From Mesonia sediminis (GTDB lineage Bacteria; Bacteroidota; Bacteroidia; Flavobacteriales; Flavobacteriaceae): a stretch of 64,000 nucleotides of DNA. The DNA lies in assembly GCF_042684705.1 (NCBI RefSeq), contig NZ_JBHULZ010000004.1:72806-136805 (forward strand). Reading direction: 5' to 3'. Both the position numbers and the translations under genes were made by a program. Position 1 is the stretch's first letter. The number at the start of each line of letters is the position of its first letter. The notes under the pieces were generated by a model that did no database searches, was not told the DNA's origin, and saw only the letters and a program-made list of their open reading frames with translations. Shown piece after piece: positions 39,315-47,556 of this stretch.

Positions 39315-40097
39315 TTATTTCCCCTTGAATTCTGGTTTTCTTTTTTGCACAAAGGCACTTACCCCTTCGGTATAGTCTTGAGAAGAAGCCGCTTCTATCT
39401 GAAACTGCGATTCTAAGGCCAGTTGCTCATCTAAGTTGTTCACCAATGCGTGATTCAAAGCTTCTTTAGTCAATGCTAAAGCCTTTGTTGGCATGTCTCC
39501 CAATTTTACTGCAAGTTTATTTACTTCATCCTCAAAATCTTTGGTAGGGTAATATTTATAAATCATCCCAAGACGTTCGGCCTCTTGAGCATCTACTTTA
39601 TCGCCGAGCATAGCTAATGCAGAAGCCTTTTGAAAGCCAATTAAACGCGGCAAGAAAAATGTACCAGCTGAATCTGGTATCAAGCCTATTTTACTAAAAG
39701 CCTGAATAAAAGCAGCTTGTTCTGAGGCCACCACAATATCACAAGCTAAAGCAATATTGGCTCCAGCTCCAGCGGCAACACCATTTACAGCAGCTAAAAT
39801 TGGTTTAGGCGTCTCGCGAATAAGTTGAATAATAGGATTGTAATGCTCTTCTAAAATAGCTTTAAAACCAGGGTTTAAACTAGGATCTGTCACCTCTTTT
39901 AAATCTTGACCAGCACAAAAAGCTTTTCCTGAACCGGTTAACACAATAGCGCGAATATCTGGATTTGTAGCAAAGTTTTTTAATTCACTCTGCACAGCAA
40001 ATGCCATTTCTCGATTAAAACTATTAAAAACTTCTGGCCTATTTAGCCTAATGGTAGCTACTCTGTCTTTTATATCTACTTGAATGGTTTGACTCAT
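39315..40097 (-). CDS. paaG: PaaG, ring-1,2-epoxyphenylacetyl-CoA isomerase
   Basis: PaaG turns the ring epoxide into oxepin-CoA. The 260-residue crotonase-fold protein has FCAGQDLKEVTDPSLNPGF, AAVNGVAAGAGANIALACDI and the catalytic-Asp region FIQAFSKIGLIPDSAGTFFLPR typical of PaaG. It is the best match to PaaG among the two crotonases here. It follows paaD after 151 bases and precedes paaH by 34. Confidence 0.93.
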   Translation of the reverse strand: MSQTIQVDIKDRVATIRLNRPEVFNSFNREMAFAVQSELKNFATNPDIRAIVLTGSGKAFCAGQDLKEVTDPSLNPGFKAILEEHYNPIIQLIRETPKPILAAVNGVAAGAGANIALACDIVVASEQAAFIQAFSKIGLIPDSAGTFFLPRLIGFQKASALAMLGDKVDAQEAERLGMIYKYYPTKDFEDEVNKLAVKLGDMPTKALALTKEALNHALVNNLDEQLALESQFQIEAASSQDYTEGVSAFVQKRKPEFKGK

Positions 40098-40248
40098 TAA
40101 TGGTATTATTTTATATTTTTCTTTAATTTTATTTTATTTCTATTGGGATTAGGTACCGTGAAAATTTATTTTAAATTGTCGCCCAATTTTTGATAATCTG
40201 GTAAACAAGGTAAAAATAAATTAGCTTAACATTTATTCAAAGCCAGTT

Positions 40249-40749
40249 TTATATCAAGCATTTGAAATAATCAAATGGCTCTCGGCAATCATCACATTTA
40301 AAAAGTGCTTTACAAGCTGTTGAACCAAATTGGCTTACCAAATGGGTGTTCTTAGATTGACATTGGGGACATTTTACTAATTTTTCTTCTCCTAAGAGCG
40401 CACGCTTATCTGCCGAAGCATCTAAAGGCGCAGCGATACCATATTCTTCTAAAGCTTTACGCCCCTCTGGGGTAATCCAATCTGTACTCCAAGCCGGTGA
40501 TAAGACCAGCTCTACATCGCAAACATAGCCTGCATCCTCAATCGCCTTTTTAATATCATCGCCAATAACATCCATAGCAGGGCAACCGCTGTAAGTTGGG
40601 GTAAGTTTCACTGCAACGGCCTTATCTTTTAACCGGGCTTCACGAACCATTCCTAAATCTAAAATACTTAAAACTGGTATTTCTGGGTCTGGAACCTGCC
40701 GCAAAATAGGCTCTAAAATTGGATCTATGTAAACTGATTCTTGTTGCAA
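40249..40749 (-). CDS. paaD: PaaD, phenylacetyl-CoA epoxidase accessory subunit
   Basis: PaaD supports assembly of the PaaABCE monooxygenase. The 166-residue protein has an N-terminal DUF59/MIP18 domain (VPDPEIPVLSILDLGMVRE, TYSGCPAMDVIGDDI) and a C-terminal zinc ribbon with CPQCQS and CDDC (also CKALF). This two-part build is diagnostic. It lies 45 bases after paaC. Confidence 0.95.
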   Translation of the reverse strand: MQQESVYIDPILEPILRQVPDPEIPVLSILDLGMVREARLKDKAVAVKLTPTYSGCPAMDVIGDDIKKAIEDAGYVCDVELVLSPAWSTDWITPEGRKALEEYGIAAPLDASADKRALLGEEKLVKCPQCQSKNTHLVSQFGSTACKALFKCDDCREPFDYFKCLI

Positions 40750-40794
40750 AACTACACCAATTGATTAGCTAAAAATTATTCATTAAAATATTAG

Positions 40795-41574
40795 TTACCA
40801 TTTCATACCTGGGTAAGTTCGTTGCATATATTGCATGTCGCTCAATAAGTAACCCATATGCTCTGAGTGCACCCCCTTTTTACCCCCACGCTGATAGAAC
40901 TCAAAAACTGGCACTTCTAGAGTCGACTCTATTAGAACTTTCTCTACAGCTTGCTTGTACTCCTCTTGCAGCTTTGCAATATCGACTCCATATCCCAATT
41001 CAACCGCTTTTTCTTCGGCTTCATTTGGCTCAAAAAGCTCTTGAGTAAAAGGCCATAAATCATTAATAGCCTTCTGAATTTTTTCTTTACTTACCGATGT
41101 ACCATCGCCTAATCGCAACACCCAGTCAGATGAAAATCGCTTATGATAGCTTACTTCTTTAATACTTTTCTTAGCAATAGCGCTTAGTGTTGCATCGTTA
41201 CTGTTTTGCAGTTCGTTTAAAAACAAAAAATGATAATGATCAAATAAAAATTGTTTGGCTATCACATACGCAAAATTAGTATTGGGCTGCTCTACTAAGA
41301 GCACATTTTTGTACTCGCGCTCGGTTCTTAAAAAAGCTAAATCATCTTCTGTGCACGATTTCTCAGCTAGCTGTGCAGCATATTGAAAATAACTTCTTAC
41401 CTGCCCAAACAAATCTAAAGCGATATTGGTACAAGCTATGTCTACCTCTAAGGTAGGACCGTGCCCAGTTAACTCTCCCATTCTTTGCCCTAAGATTAAT
41501 GAATTATCTGCAATGGTAAGTATGTAATCTATTTTATCTCCGTTTTCACGGAAGTCATGTTTTTTTAAACTCAT
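40795..41574 (-). CDS. paaC: PaaC, phenylacetyl-CoA epoxidase structural subunit
   Basis: This 259-residue ferritin-like, non-catalytic subunit pairs with PaaA in the epoxidase. Seen: DNSLILGQRMGELTGHGPTLE, the VEQPNTNFAYVIAKQFLFDHYHF block, and EVSYHKRFSSDWVLRLGDGT, which are family landmarks. ATG 41574 (MSLKKHDF) is preferred over a TTG at 41583. It lies between paaB and paaD. Confidence 0.95.
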   Translation of the reverse strand: MSLKKHDFRENGDKIDYILTIADNSLILGQRMGELTGHGPTLEVDIACTNIALDLFGQVRSYFQYAAQLAEKSCTEDDLAFLRTEREYKNVLLVEQPNTNFAYVIAKQFLFDHYHFLFLNELQNSNDATLSAIAKKSIKEVSYHKRFSSDWVLRLGDGTSVSKEKIQKAINDLWPFTQELFEPNEAEEKAVELGYGVDIAKLQEEYKQAVEKVLIESTLEVPVFEFYQRGGKKGVHSEHMGYLLSDMQYMQRTYPGMKW

Positions 41575-41635
41575 GATTTTCAATTATCTAAAAATTGATT
41601 TTTATTTAGCTTTCGCGGATTTCACCCGTAAAAGT

Positions 41636-41938
41636 CTACATATGTTTTACCTCATCTGGTAAATCATAAAAAGTTGGATGCCTGTAAACTTTATCGGAGG
41701 CTGGTTCAAACAACTCTCCGTTGTCTTTAGGGTTTGAAGCTGTAATGTTCTTAGACTCCACTACCCAAATGCTTACACCTTCATTTCTTCGTGTATACAC
41801 GTCTCTCGCATTTTCAAGTGCCATCTCTGCATCGGCTGCGTGCAAGCTACCAAAGTGGCGGTGTTCTAATCCGTTTTTACTGCGTACAAAAACCTCCCAA
41901 AGAGGCCAGTTTTTTTTATTGTTTTTACTTTCTGACAT
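41636..41938 (-). CDS. paaB: PaaB, phenylacetyl-CoA epoxidase bridging subunit
   Basis: This 100-residue protein bridges PaaAC heterodimers. The run WPLWEVFVRSKNGLEHRHFG, then SLHAADAEMALENARDVYTRR and the C-terminal HPTFYDLP are all typical, and the length is normal. It follows paaA after 158 bases, a gap that holds a possible internal promoter and the dispersed 16-mer. Confidence 0.96.
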   Translation of the reverse strand: MSESKNNKKNWPLWEVFVRSKNGLEHRHFGSLHAADAEMALENARDVYTRRNEGVSIWVVESKNITASNPKDNGELFEPASDKVYRHPTFYDLPDEVKHM

Positions 41939-41956
41939 ATTTATTTTTTATGTAAT

Positions 41957-41964
41957 CAAAGTTA
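41957..41964 (-). promoter_or_regulatory. Possible internal promoter box before paaB
   Basis: TAACTTTG on the minus strand fits TAnnTTTG and lies 19 bases before the paaB ATG, but no -33 element is evident. Confidence 0.3.
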
Positions 41965-42067
41965 TTATTAAGCGAAAAAAACTTGCGTTTCTTTAATTTG
42001 AAAACTAGTTTAACCCCGAGGGTTTTACATTGTTCTACTAAGGTGTCTTTTTTTACCAACCTGTAAA

Positions 42068-42083
42068 AATCCGCTTTAAGCTT
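42068..42083 (+). repeat. Dispersed 16-mer repeat, copy 3
   Basis: AATCCGCTTTAAGCTT in the paaA-paaB gap, 13 bases past the paaA stop codon. Confidence 0.6.
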
Positions 42084-42096
42084 AGCTCATTAAATT

Positions 42097-43053
42097 TTAT
42101 CCAGCTTGCTTCACTTTTCTTTCTGCTTTTTTCTCGGCATAAGCCATTGCAGCATCTCGCACCCATTCACCTTCTTCCCAAGCGTCAACACGGGTTTGTA
42201 AGCGTTCTTTGTTGCAGGGTCCGTGGCCCTTTACTACTTGCCAAAATTCATCCCAGTTTATAGGACCAAAATCATAATGACCACGCTCCTCGTTCCATTT
42301 TAAATCTGGATCAGGAATAGACAAACCTAAGATATTGGCTTGTGGCACAGTTTGGTCAATAAACTGCTGGCGCAATTCATCGTTTGTTTTACGTTTCAAT
42401 TTCCACTTCATAGACTGCTCGGTATGGGTAGACATATCGTCTGTTGGGCCAAACATCATTAAACTAGGCCACCACCAACGGTTCAATGCATCTTGAGCCA
42501 TTTCTTTTTGCTCTGGTGTACCATTAGCCAATGTAAGCATAATCTCGTAGCCTTGCCTTTGGTGAAAACTTTCTTCTTTACATACTCGCACCATAGCCCT
42601 TGCATAAGGACCAAAGGAAGTACTACAAAGCGGAACTTGGTTTATAATGGCTGCACCGTCTACCAGCCAACCAATAGCTCCTATATCTGCCCAGGTGATG
42701 GTAGGGTAATTAAATATGCTAGAGTATTTTGCTTTACCTGAGTGTAATTGCTCATAAAGTTCTTCCCTAGAAATACCTAAAGTTTCGGTTGCACTGTATA
42801 AGTATAATCCGTGACCAGCTTCATCCTGCACTTTGGCCAACAGAGCCACTTTTCTTCTTAACGAAGGTGCTCTTGTAATCCAATTTCCTTCGGGTAGCAT
42901 ACCTACAATTTCTGAGTGGGCGTGTTGAGACATTTGCCTTATGTGTGTTTTTCTATACTTCTCTGGCATCCAGTCTTTAGGCTCTATCTTTTCGTCACGG
43001 GCTATTTTAGCTTCAAAAATAGCCTCTAAATTTTTAATTTCCTTTTCGCTCAT
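42097..43053 (-). CDS. paaA: PaaA, phenylacetyl-CoA 1,2-epoxidase catalytic subunit
   Basis: PaaA holds the di-iron centre that epoxidises the aromatic ring of phenylacetyl-CoA. The 318-residue protein shows the two carboxylate-histidine motifs: DEAGHGLYLYSA and CKEESFHQRQGYE. RQMSQHAHSEIVGMLPEGNW near the N-terminus and FGPTDDMSTHTEQSMKWKLK are strongly conserved in the family. It is the second gene of the run, 75 bases after paaE. Confidence 0.97.
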   Translation of the reverse strand: MSEKEIKNLEAIFEAKIARDEKIEPKDWMPEKYRKTHIRQMSQHAHSEIVGMLPEGNWITRAPSLRRKVALLAKVQDEAGHGLYLYSATETLGISREELYEQLHSGKAKYSSIFNYPTITWADIGAIGWLVDGAAIINQVPLCSTSFGPYARAMVRVCKEESFHQRQGYEIMLTLANGTPEQKEMAQDALNRWWWPSLMMFGPTDDMSTHTEQSMKWKLKRKTNDELRQQFIDQTVPQANILGLSIPDPDLKWNEERGHYDFGPINWDEFWQVVKGHGPCNKERLQTRVDAWEEGEWVRDAAMAYAEKKAERKVKQAG

Positions 43054-43128
43054 AATCCTTTTTTTAGTTAAGAAGATAGTAATTATTGCAACAAATTACA
43101 AACTTTATTGGTTTTGTGTAAAGATGGT

Positions 43129-44202
43129 TTATACGTCAAAATCTACTTTTACCTTTTTAGTCTTGGGTACGGCTTGACAACTTAACACTAAGTTTTGTTG
43201 AATTTCATTTTCTTCTAAGGCATAATTAATTTTCATTTCAACCTCTCCCTCTAAAACTTGGCATTTGCAAGTACTACAAACCCCTCCTTTACAAGCAAAA
43301 GGTAAATCGGCCCCTGCTCCTAATGCCGCATCAAGCACGTTATCATATTCTTGTGTCATGGTAAAACTAAATTCTTTACCTCCATCGACAATGGTAACCT
43401 GTGTTCCCTCTACATTTCTTTTAGCTAAGCGTTTGGCACGTGCGATGTCCTCTTCTGAAAGACCACTTACAAACAGCTCAAAGTGAACTAATTCTTTTGG
43501 CAAGCCAGCTTTGATTAAATAATCACTTACATAATTCACCATGCTTTCTGGACCACATAAGAACACCTCACTTGTGTCTGGAATATCAATAAAAGTGCGT
43601 GTCAAAACCGCCATTTTCTCATCGTTAAACCTACCGTTAAACAACTCGATATCTCTGCGTTCTTGTGTTAAGAAGTAATAAATCTCTAACCGTCCAAAAT
43701 ATTCATTACGCAATTGCTCTAACTCCTCTTTAAAAATAATTGATTTTGCGGTTTTGTTTACATAAAACAGTTTACAGGTGGAGTTTGGCTCTAGTGCTAA
43801 GTGCGACTTAATCATGGATAAAATTGGAGTAATTCCACTTCCGGCAGCAAAAAACAAATAATTCTTAGCCTTTTCTTTTTGTACCGAAACACCAAATTTA
43901 CCGCTAGGCGCCATCACCTCAAGTTCATCTCCTATTTTTAACTCCTGGTTGATATAAGTAGAAAAAACACCAGTAGGTATTTCTTTGACGGCTACACGCC
44001 ATTCTTGTTCAACAGGGCTAGAACAAAGCGAGTATGAACGTCGCACATCTTCACCAGCAATATTTTTTTTCAAGGTCAAATGCTGACCTTGATTAAATTT
44101 AAATTCTGTTTTTAACTCCTCGGGAACATCAAATGTTACTACACTACAATCTGATGTTTCTTTATAAATATCTTTTACCTTTAATTTGTGAAATTTTGCC
44201 AT
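43129..44202 (-). CDS. paaE: PaaE, phenylacetyl-CoA epoxidase reductase
   Basis: PaaE passes electrons from NADPH to PaaA. The 357-residue protein has an FAD-binding domain (RRSYSLCSSP), an NAD(P)-binding domain (FFAAGSGITPILSMI, VFLCGPESMV) and a C-terminal plant-type [2Fe-2S] domain with CKGGVCSTCKCQVLEG and a last Cys in VLSCQA. It is the first gene of the paa run, whereas in E. coli it is the fifth. Its promoter overlaps a perfect inverted repeat (44223-44248). Confidence 0.95.
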   Translation of the reverse strand: MAKFHKLKVKDIYKETSDCSVVTFDVPEELKTEFKFNQGQHLTLKKNIAGEDVRRSYSLCSSPVEQEWRVAVKEIPTGVFSTYINQELKIGDELEVMAPSGKFGVSVQKEKAKNYLFFAAGSGITPILSMIKSHLALEPNSTCKLFYVNKTAKSIIFKEELEQLRNEYFGRLEIYYFLTQERRDIELFNGRFNDEKMAVLTRTFIDIPDTSEVFLCGPESMVNYVSDYLIKAGLPKELVHFELFVSGLSEEDIARAKRLAKRNVEGTQVTIVDGGKEFSFTMTQEYDNVLDAALGAGADLPFACKGGVCSTCKCQVLEGEVEMKINYALEENEIQQNLVLSCQAVPKTKKVKVDFDV

Positions 44203-44222
44203 ATCTAGGTTTAATCTTCCTC

Positions 44223-44248
44223 ACAAAACTAACGATTGTTAGTTTTGT
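44223..44248. promoter_or_regulatory. Candidate TetR-family operator on the paaE promoter
   Basis: Two 11-base arms (44223-44233 and 44238-44248, half-site ACAAAACTAAC) form a perfect inverted repeat around a GATT spacer. Spaced CTAAC/GTTAG arms are usual for TetR-family sites. It covers the paaE -7 box, so a bound repressor would block RNA polymerase. Confidence 0.7.
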
Positions 44249-44255
44249 ATGCAAA
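44224..44255 (-). promoter_or_regulatory. paaE promoter
   Basis: On the minus strand TTTG (44255-44252) and TAGTTTTG (44231-44224) are 20 bases apart, an excellent match to the -33/-7 consensus. The leader to the paaE ATG is about 15-20 bases. Confidence 0.7.
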
Positions 44256-44295
44256 TTTCGTCAATTAATTTAACAAGACTCTAGTTTGCAATACT

Positions 44296-44868
44296 TTAAC
44301 TACGAATACCCATTAGCAAAGTGGTGCACAAATCTCTTTTCACTTTCTCAAAATCTAACATTTTGTGTTTGGCGTACCATAAGTAAAAAGTGCGTAGGGT
44401 TGATAAAATAGAGAAAAGCATAATTTCTTGATCAATTGGCTTAAGCGCCTTTTCTCGTATACCTTGCCGTAGTAATGTTCTAAATTTCTCTTCGTATGCG
44501 TTCCGCATTTTTATGTATTGCTTCTTATCAACATCATTTAAATGCACCCAATCGTTATTCATACAAGCCAAAAACTCACTTTTCTCAAGTGTCAAATCAA
44601 TATGCATGGTAATTATAGCTTCTAATTTTTGCAAGATTGGCCGAGATTCATCAAAAACTGAATTAATATGATTAGTAAATTCTACGCTCACTTCAAAAAT
44701 TATGGCACCCAATATACTTTGTTTAGAAGGCAAATGATTATATATACTAGCTGCTTTAATTCCCATTTCTTGAGCTAAATCACGCATAGAAACGGCATTA
44801 AAACCTTTTTCTTTAAACAACAAGGCGGCTGTATTAATTATTTCTTGCTTTCTAGTAATAGGTGTCAT
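44296..44868 (-). CDS. TetR/AcrR family regulator, probable repressor of the paa genes
   Basis: This 190-residue regulator has an N-terminal TetR helix-turn-helix (about 6-52: IINTAALLFKEKGFNAVSMR, then MGIKAASIYNHLPSKQSIL) and a helical ligand domain of normal length. It is just upstream of paaE on the same strand, and a perfect inverted repeat lies on the paaE promoter between them. I infer it is the phenylacetyl-CoA-responsive repressor, PaaR-like, but no ligand-binding motif proves it. ATG 44868 (MTPITRKQEI) is preferred over a GTG at 44883. Confidence 0.83.
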   Translation of the reverse strand: MTPITRKQEIINTAALLFKEKGFNAVSMRDLAQEMGIKAASIYNHLPSKQSILGAIIFEVSVEFTNHINSVFDESRPILQKLEAIITMHIDLTLEKSEFLACMNNDWVHLNDVDKKQYIKMRNAYEEKFRTLLRQGIREKALKPIDQEIMLFSILSTLRTFYLWYAKHKMLDFEKVKRDLCTTLLMGIRS

Positions 44869-44933
44869 CTTTATATTAATCACAAATGGCTCGAAATTTT
44901 TACGAACAGCATTTTAATTTGAATTAAGAGACA

Positions 44934-44941
44934 CAAATTTA
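44934..44941 (-). promoter_or_regulatory. Possible -7 box of the TetR-family gene
   Basis: TAAATTTG on the minus strand fits TAnnTTTG and lies 66 bases before the start codon; no clear -33 element. Confidence 0.35.
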
Positions 44942-44952
44942 TACTTTTAAAA

Positions 44953-44982
44953 TTTGTTGGCTCCCACAGAGAATTATCTTTG
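44953..44982 (+). promoter_or_regulatory. phhA promoter
   Basis: TTTG at 44953-44956 and TATCTTTG at 44975-44982 are 18 bases apart. The ATG follows 22 bases after the -7 box. The paaE-type palindrome is absent here. Confidence 0.7.
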
Positions 44983-45004
44983 TAGATAAATCAAGTATAT
45001 CATC

Positions 45005-46747
45005 ATGGCCGATACGTACCAAAGTAATCCCTTAATTGAGGCCTTACCTCCTCACTTAAAACAATTCATAAAACCACAAAATTATGAATCTTACACTCCT
45101 ATTAACCAAGCGGTATGGCGTTATGTTATGCGAAAAAATGTTGATTATTTAAGTAAAGTAGCCCATTCTTCTTATTTAGACGGATTGAAAAAGACAGGAA
45201 TCTCTATCGATGAAATTCCAAGTATGTATGGCATGAATCGCATTTTAAAAGATATTGGTTGGGCGGCTGTTGCCGTTGATGGTTTTATACCTCCCAATGC
45301 TTTTATGGAGTTTCAGGCTTACAAGGTGTTGGTTATCGCCTCAGAGATACGACAATTAGAAAATATTGAATACACTCCCGCACCAGATATTATCCACGAA
45401 GGTGCAGGACACGCACCAATTATTGCGAGCCCCGATTACGCAGAATATTTAAGACGTTTTGGAGCTATAGGCAGCAAAGCCATTGCTTCTGCACACGATA
45501 TGGAAATGTACCATGCGGTGCGCGACTTATCTATTTTAAAAGAAAGTGATTACGCTTCCGCGGAAGCGATAAAAGAAGCCGAAAATAAAGTAGAACAACT
45601 ACAAAAGAAAAAAGTAGAGCCTTCTGAAATTGCAAAAATAAGAAACCTGCATTGGTGGACCGTTGAATACGGCCTAGTTGGCAGCCTAGATAATCCTAAA
45701 ATTTACGGAGCCGGACTTCTGTCTTCTATTGGAGAAAGCAAAAGTTGTATGCAACCTGAAGTAAAAAAGATACCGTATTCTATTGAAGCCGCCAAGCAAG
45801 ATTTCGACATTACAAAACCTCAACCACAACTTTATATTACGCCAGATTTCGCCTATTTGGCCGAGGTTTTAGAAGAATTTGCTGATGGCATGGCATTGAG
45901 AAAAGGAGGCCACAGAGGCTTAAAACGTCTAATTGACTCAAAATCAATTGGAACAATTGAATTGAGTACCGGAATTCAAGTTTCAGGAACCTTTACCCGA
46001 ATGATAAAAAATGAAGAAAACGAAGTTGTATATTTTGAAACCCAAGGCCCTACAGCTCTAGCCAATCGTGATAAAGAATTAATAGGCCACGGCATTAACA
46101 CTCACCACAATGGTTTTAGATCTCCTATTGGCAAATTAAAAGGTATTAATTTATCCATAGAAAATATGGGACCGCGTGATTTAAAAGCCTACAATTTTTA
46201 CGACAACAAACGAATTGAATTTACTTTTGAAAGTGGAATCGTTGTTGAAGGACTTAATGTTACGGGTATTAGAAATTTAAAAGGTGAACTTATACTAATT
46301 CAATTTACAGATTGCACCGTCACCTATGGAGATGAAATTTTATTTGCTCCAAAAGACGGCGACTTTTATTTGGCCGTTGGTAAAAAGGTGGTTTCTGCTT
46401 TTGCTGGAGCAGCAGACCCCTATTCTTTTGAGGCAACAATTCACGAACTCTCTACTTCACCAAAAGGTTTTAAAAAATCTAAAGCGCAAATAGAGCTAGA
46501 GCAATTATATCAAAAAGTAAGAAATATACGAGAGACAGGAGAAGAACAAGTGCAACTATTACTTATTTTAGAAAACCTAAGACAAGATTACCCTTTAGAT
46601 TGGTTGCTACCCCTAGAAATTTATGAGCTTGCTAAGCAGCTTAAGAATAACATCTTAAAAAACCATGCTCTTGATGCTTTAAATGAATTGAAGGTAAAAC
46701 GTCCACAAATTAAACATCTTATTGAAGATGGCATGGGCTTGATTTAA
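45005..46747 (+). CDS. phhA: Aromatic amino acid hydroxylase, probable phenylalanine 4-monooxygenase
   Basis: This 580-residue, Fe(II)- and pterin-dependent enzyme probably converts Phe to Tyr. The iron ligands H131 and H136 are in IIHEGAGHAP, and the third (Glu) is in LHWWTVEYGLVGS. It is about twice as long as proteobacterial PhhA: the Bacteroidetes type carries a long C-terminal extension (about 300-580) with beta-rich GTIELSTGIQVSGTFTRM and VEGLNVTGIRNLKGELI repeats of unknown role. It diverges from the paa regulator, so Phe use and phenylacetate use are neighbours, but no shared operator is visible. A TTCCGCGGAAGC copy lies at 45556-45567. Confidence 0.88.
   Translation: MADTYQSNPLIEALPPHLKQFIKPQNYESYTPINQAVWRYVMRKNVDYLSKVAHSSYLDGLKKTGISIDEIPSMYGMNRILKDIGWAAVAVDGFIPPNAFMEFQAYKVLVIASEIRQLENIEYTPAPDIIHEGAGHAPIIASPDYAEYLRRFGAIGSKAIASAHDMEMYHAVRDLSILKESDYASAEAIKEAENKVEQLQKKKVEPSEIAKIRNLHWWTVEYGLVGSLDNPKIYGAGLLSSIGESKSCMQPEVKKIPYSIEAAKQDFDITKPQPQLYITPDFAYLAEVLEEFADGMALRKGGHRGLKRLIDSKSIGTIELSTGIQVSGTFTRMIKNEENEVVYFETQGPTALANRDKELIGHGINTHHNGFRSPIGKLKGINLSIENMGPRDLKAYNFYDNKRIEFTFESGIVVEGLNVTGIRNLKGELILIQFTDCTVTYGDEILFAPKDGDFYLAVGKKVVSAFAGAADPYSFEATIHELSTSPKGFKKSKAQIELEQLYQKVRNIRETGEEQVQLLLILENLRQDYPLDWLLPLEIYELAKQLKNNILKNHALDALNELKVKRPQIKHLIEDGMGLI
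45556..45567. repeat. Iterated palindrome TTCCGCGGAAGC, copy in phhA
   Basis: Here extended to the 16-base palindrome CGCTTCCGCGGAAGCG. It encodes A-S-A-E-A within a helical, family-variable stretch. Confidence 0.6.
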
Positions 46748-47358
46748 AAAAGTATTTCTAGCTCTTTAGCCGATTGTACGGGCTGTTTGTAGTACTCTAA
46801 AGTCCAACCTAGACTTTGTGTTAATACAAAAATCTTTTGCAACTCGTTAATTAATCGCTCATCTGCGTTACTCATTAGGCTTGATGCTTCAATTTCATTT
46901 TGCAGTTTACGGGTTATACGTTTTTTTATGGTGTTGTAATCTTTTGCCTCAAATTTATTAAGATAATCTGCAGATATATCATAATAATCAAAATCGGGAT
47001 AAATACTTAATTCAGGTTCTGGTATACGGGTTATACGCAACACTTGCGTTCTGGGGTTTACTTCATAAGAAAGTTGGTTCAAGTCATAGCTTACGGTAGC
47101 TTTCGCATTGACGGCTACGAGTGCTTTTTTACGCGCTTCTATACCCAAAAACACATCTTTACTCGATTCATAAGTGTAAATTTGTGCATAGTTGCCTTCG
47201 GTAACTATAAGCTTGGTCACATTTTTTATTTGCTTTTCAAGTAGTTGACTGGTTTGTAACAGTTCTAATTTTTGGTCTTTTTGAGTTTTAAAATACCAAA
47301 ACCCAAGAAGCAAAATGCCACTAAACAAAAAACCAAATATAAATTTTCTCATAGCCAA
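46744..47358 (-). CDS. DUF4230 domain-containing membrane-anchored protein
   Basis: This 204-residue protein has one N-terminal membrane segment (about 5-23) and an extracytoplasmic DUF4230 domain. Landmarks are LIVTEGNYAQIYTYESSKD, ALVAVNAKATVSYDLNQL and LGWTLEYYK. The function is unknown. Its stop overlaps the phhA stop by three bases on the opposite strand. It is a single gene. Confidence 0.85.
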   Translation of the reverse strand: MAMRKFIFGFLFSGILLLGFWYFKTQKDQKLELLQTSQLLEKQIKNVTKLIVTEGNYAQIYTYESSKDVFLGIEARKKALVAVNAKATVSYDLNQLSYEVNPRTQVLRITRIPEPELSIYPDFDYYDISADYLNKFEAKDYNTIKKRITRKLQNEIEASSLMSNADERLINELQKIFVLTQSLGWTLEYYKQPVQSAKELEILF

Positions 47359-47500
47359 TTTTAGTTCTAAAATACAAATTTAGACTACAACTAACCATGT
47401 AAGCAATCACGATTTACTATAGTGGACCAATTAATTACAAAACGTCCAAATTTATTAATATCGGATAAAATTCTAAGCTCTAAACAAAGATAAAAGTTAA

Positions 47501-47514
47501 GTAACTTAAGTTAC
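47501..47514. promoter_or_regulatory. 14-base palindrome upstream of the rhodanese gene
   Basis: GTAACTTAAGTTAC is a perfect palindrome 24-31 bases upstream of a TTACTTTG -7-like box (47537-47544), so it is at or next to the expected -33 region. The GTAAC half-site resembles some CRP/FNR-family sites. Confidence 0.45.
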
Positions 47515-47556
47515 CAGCATAAAGAGAAACATTGTTTTACTTTGACAAAAAAAGAA

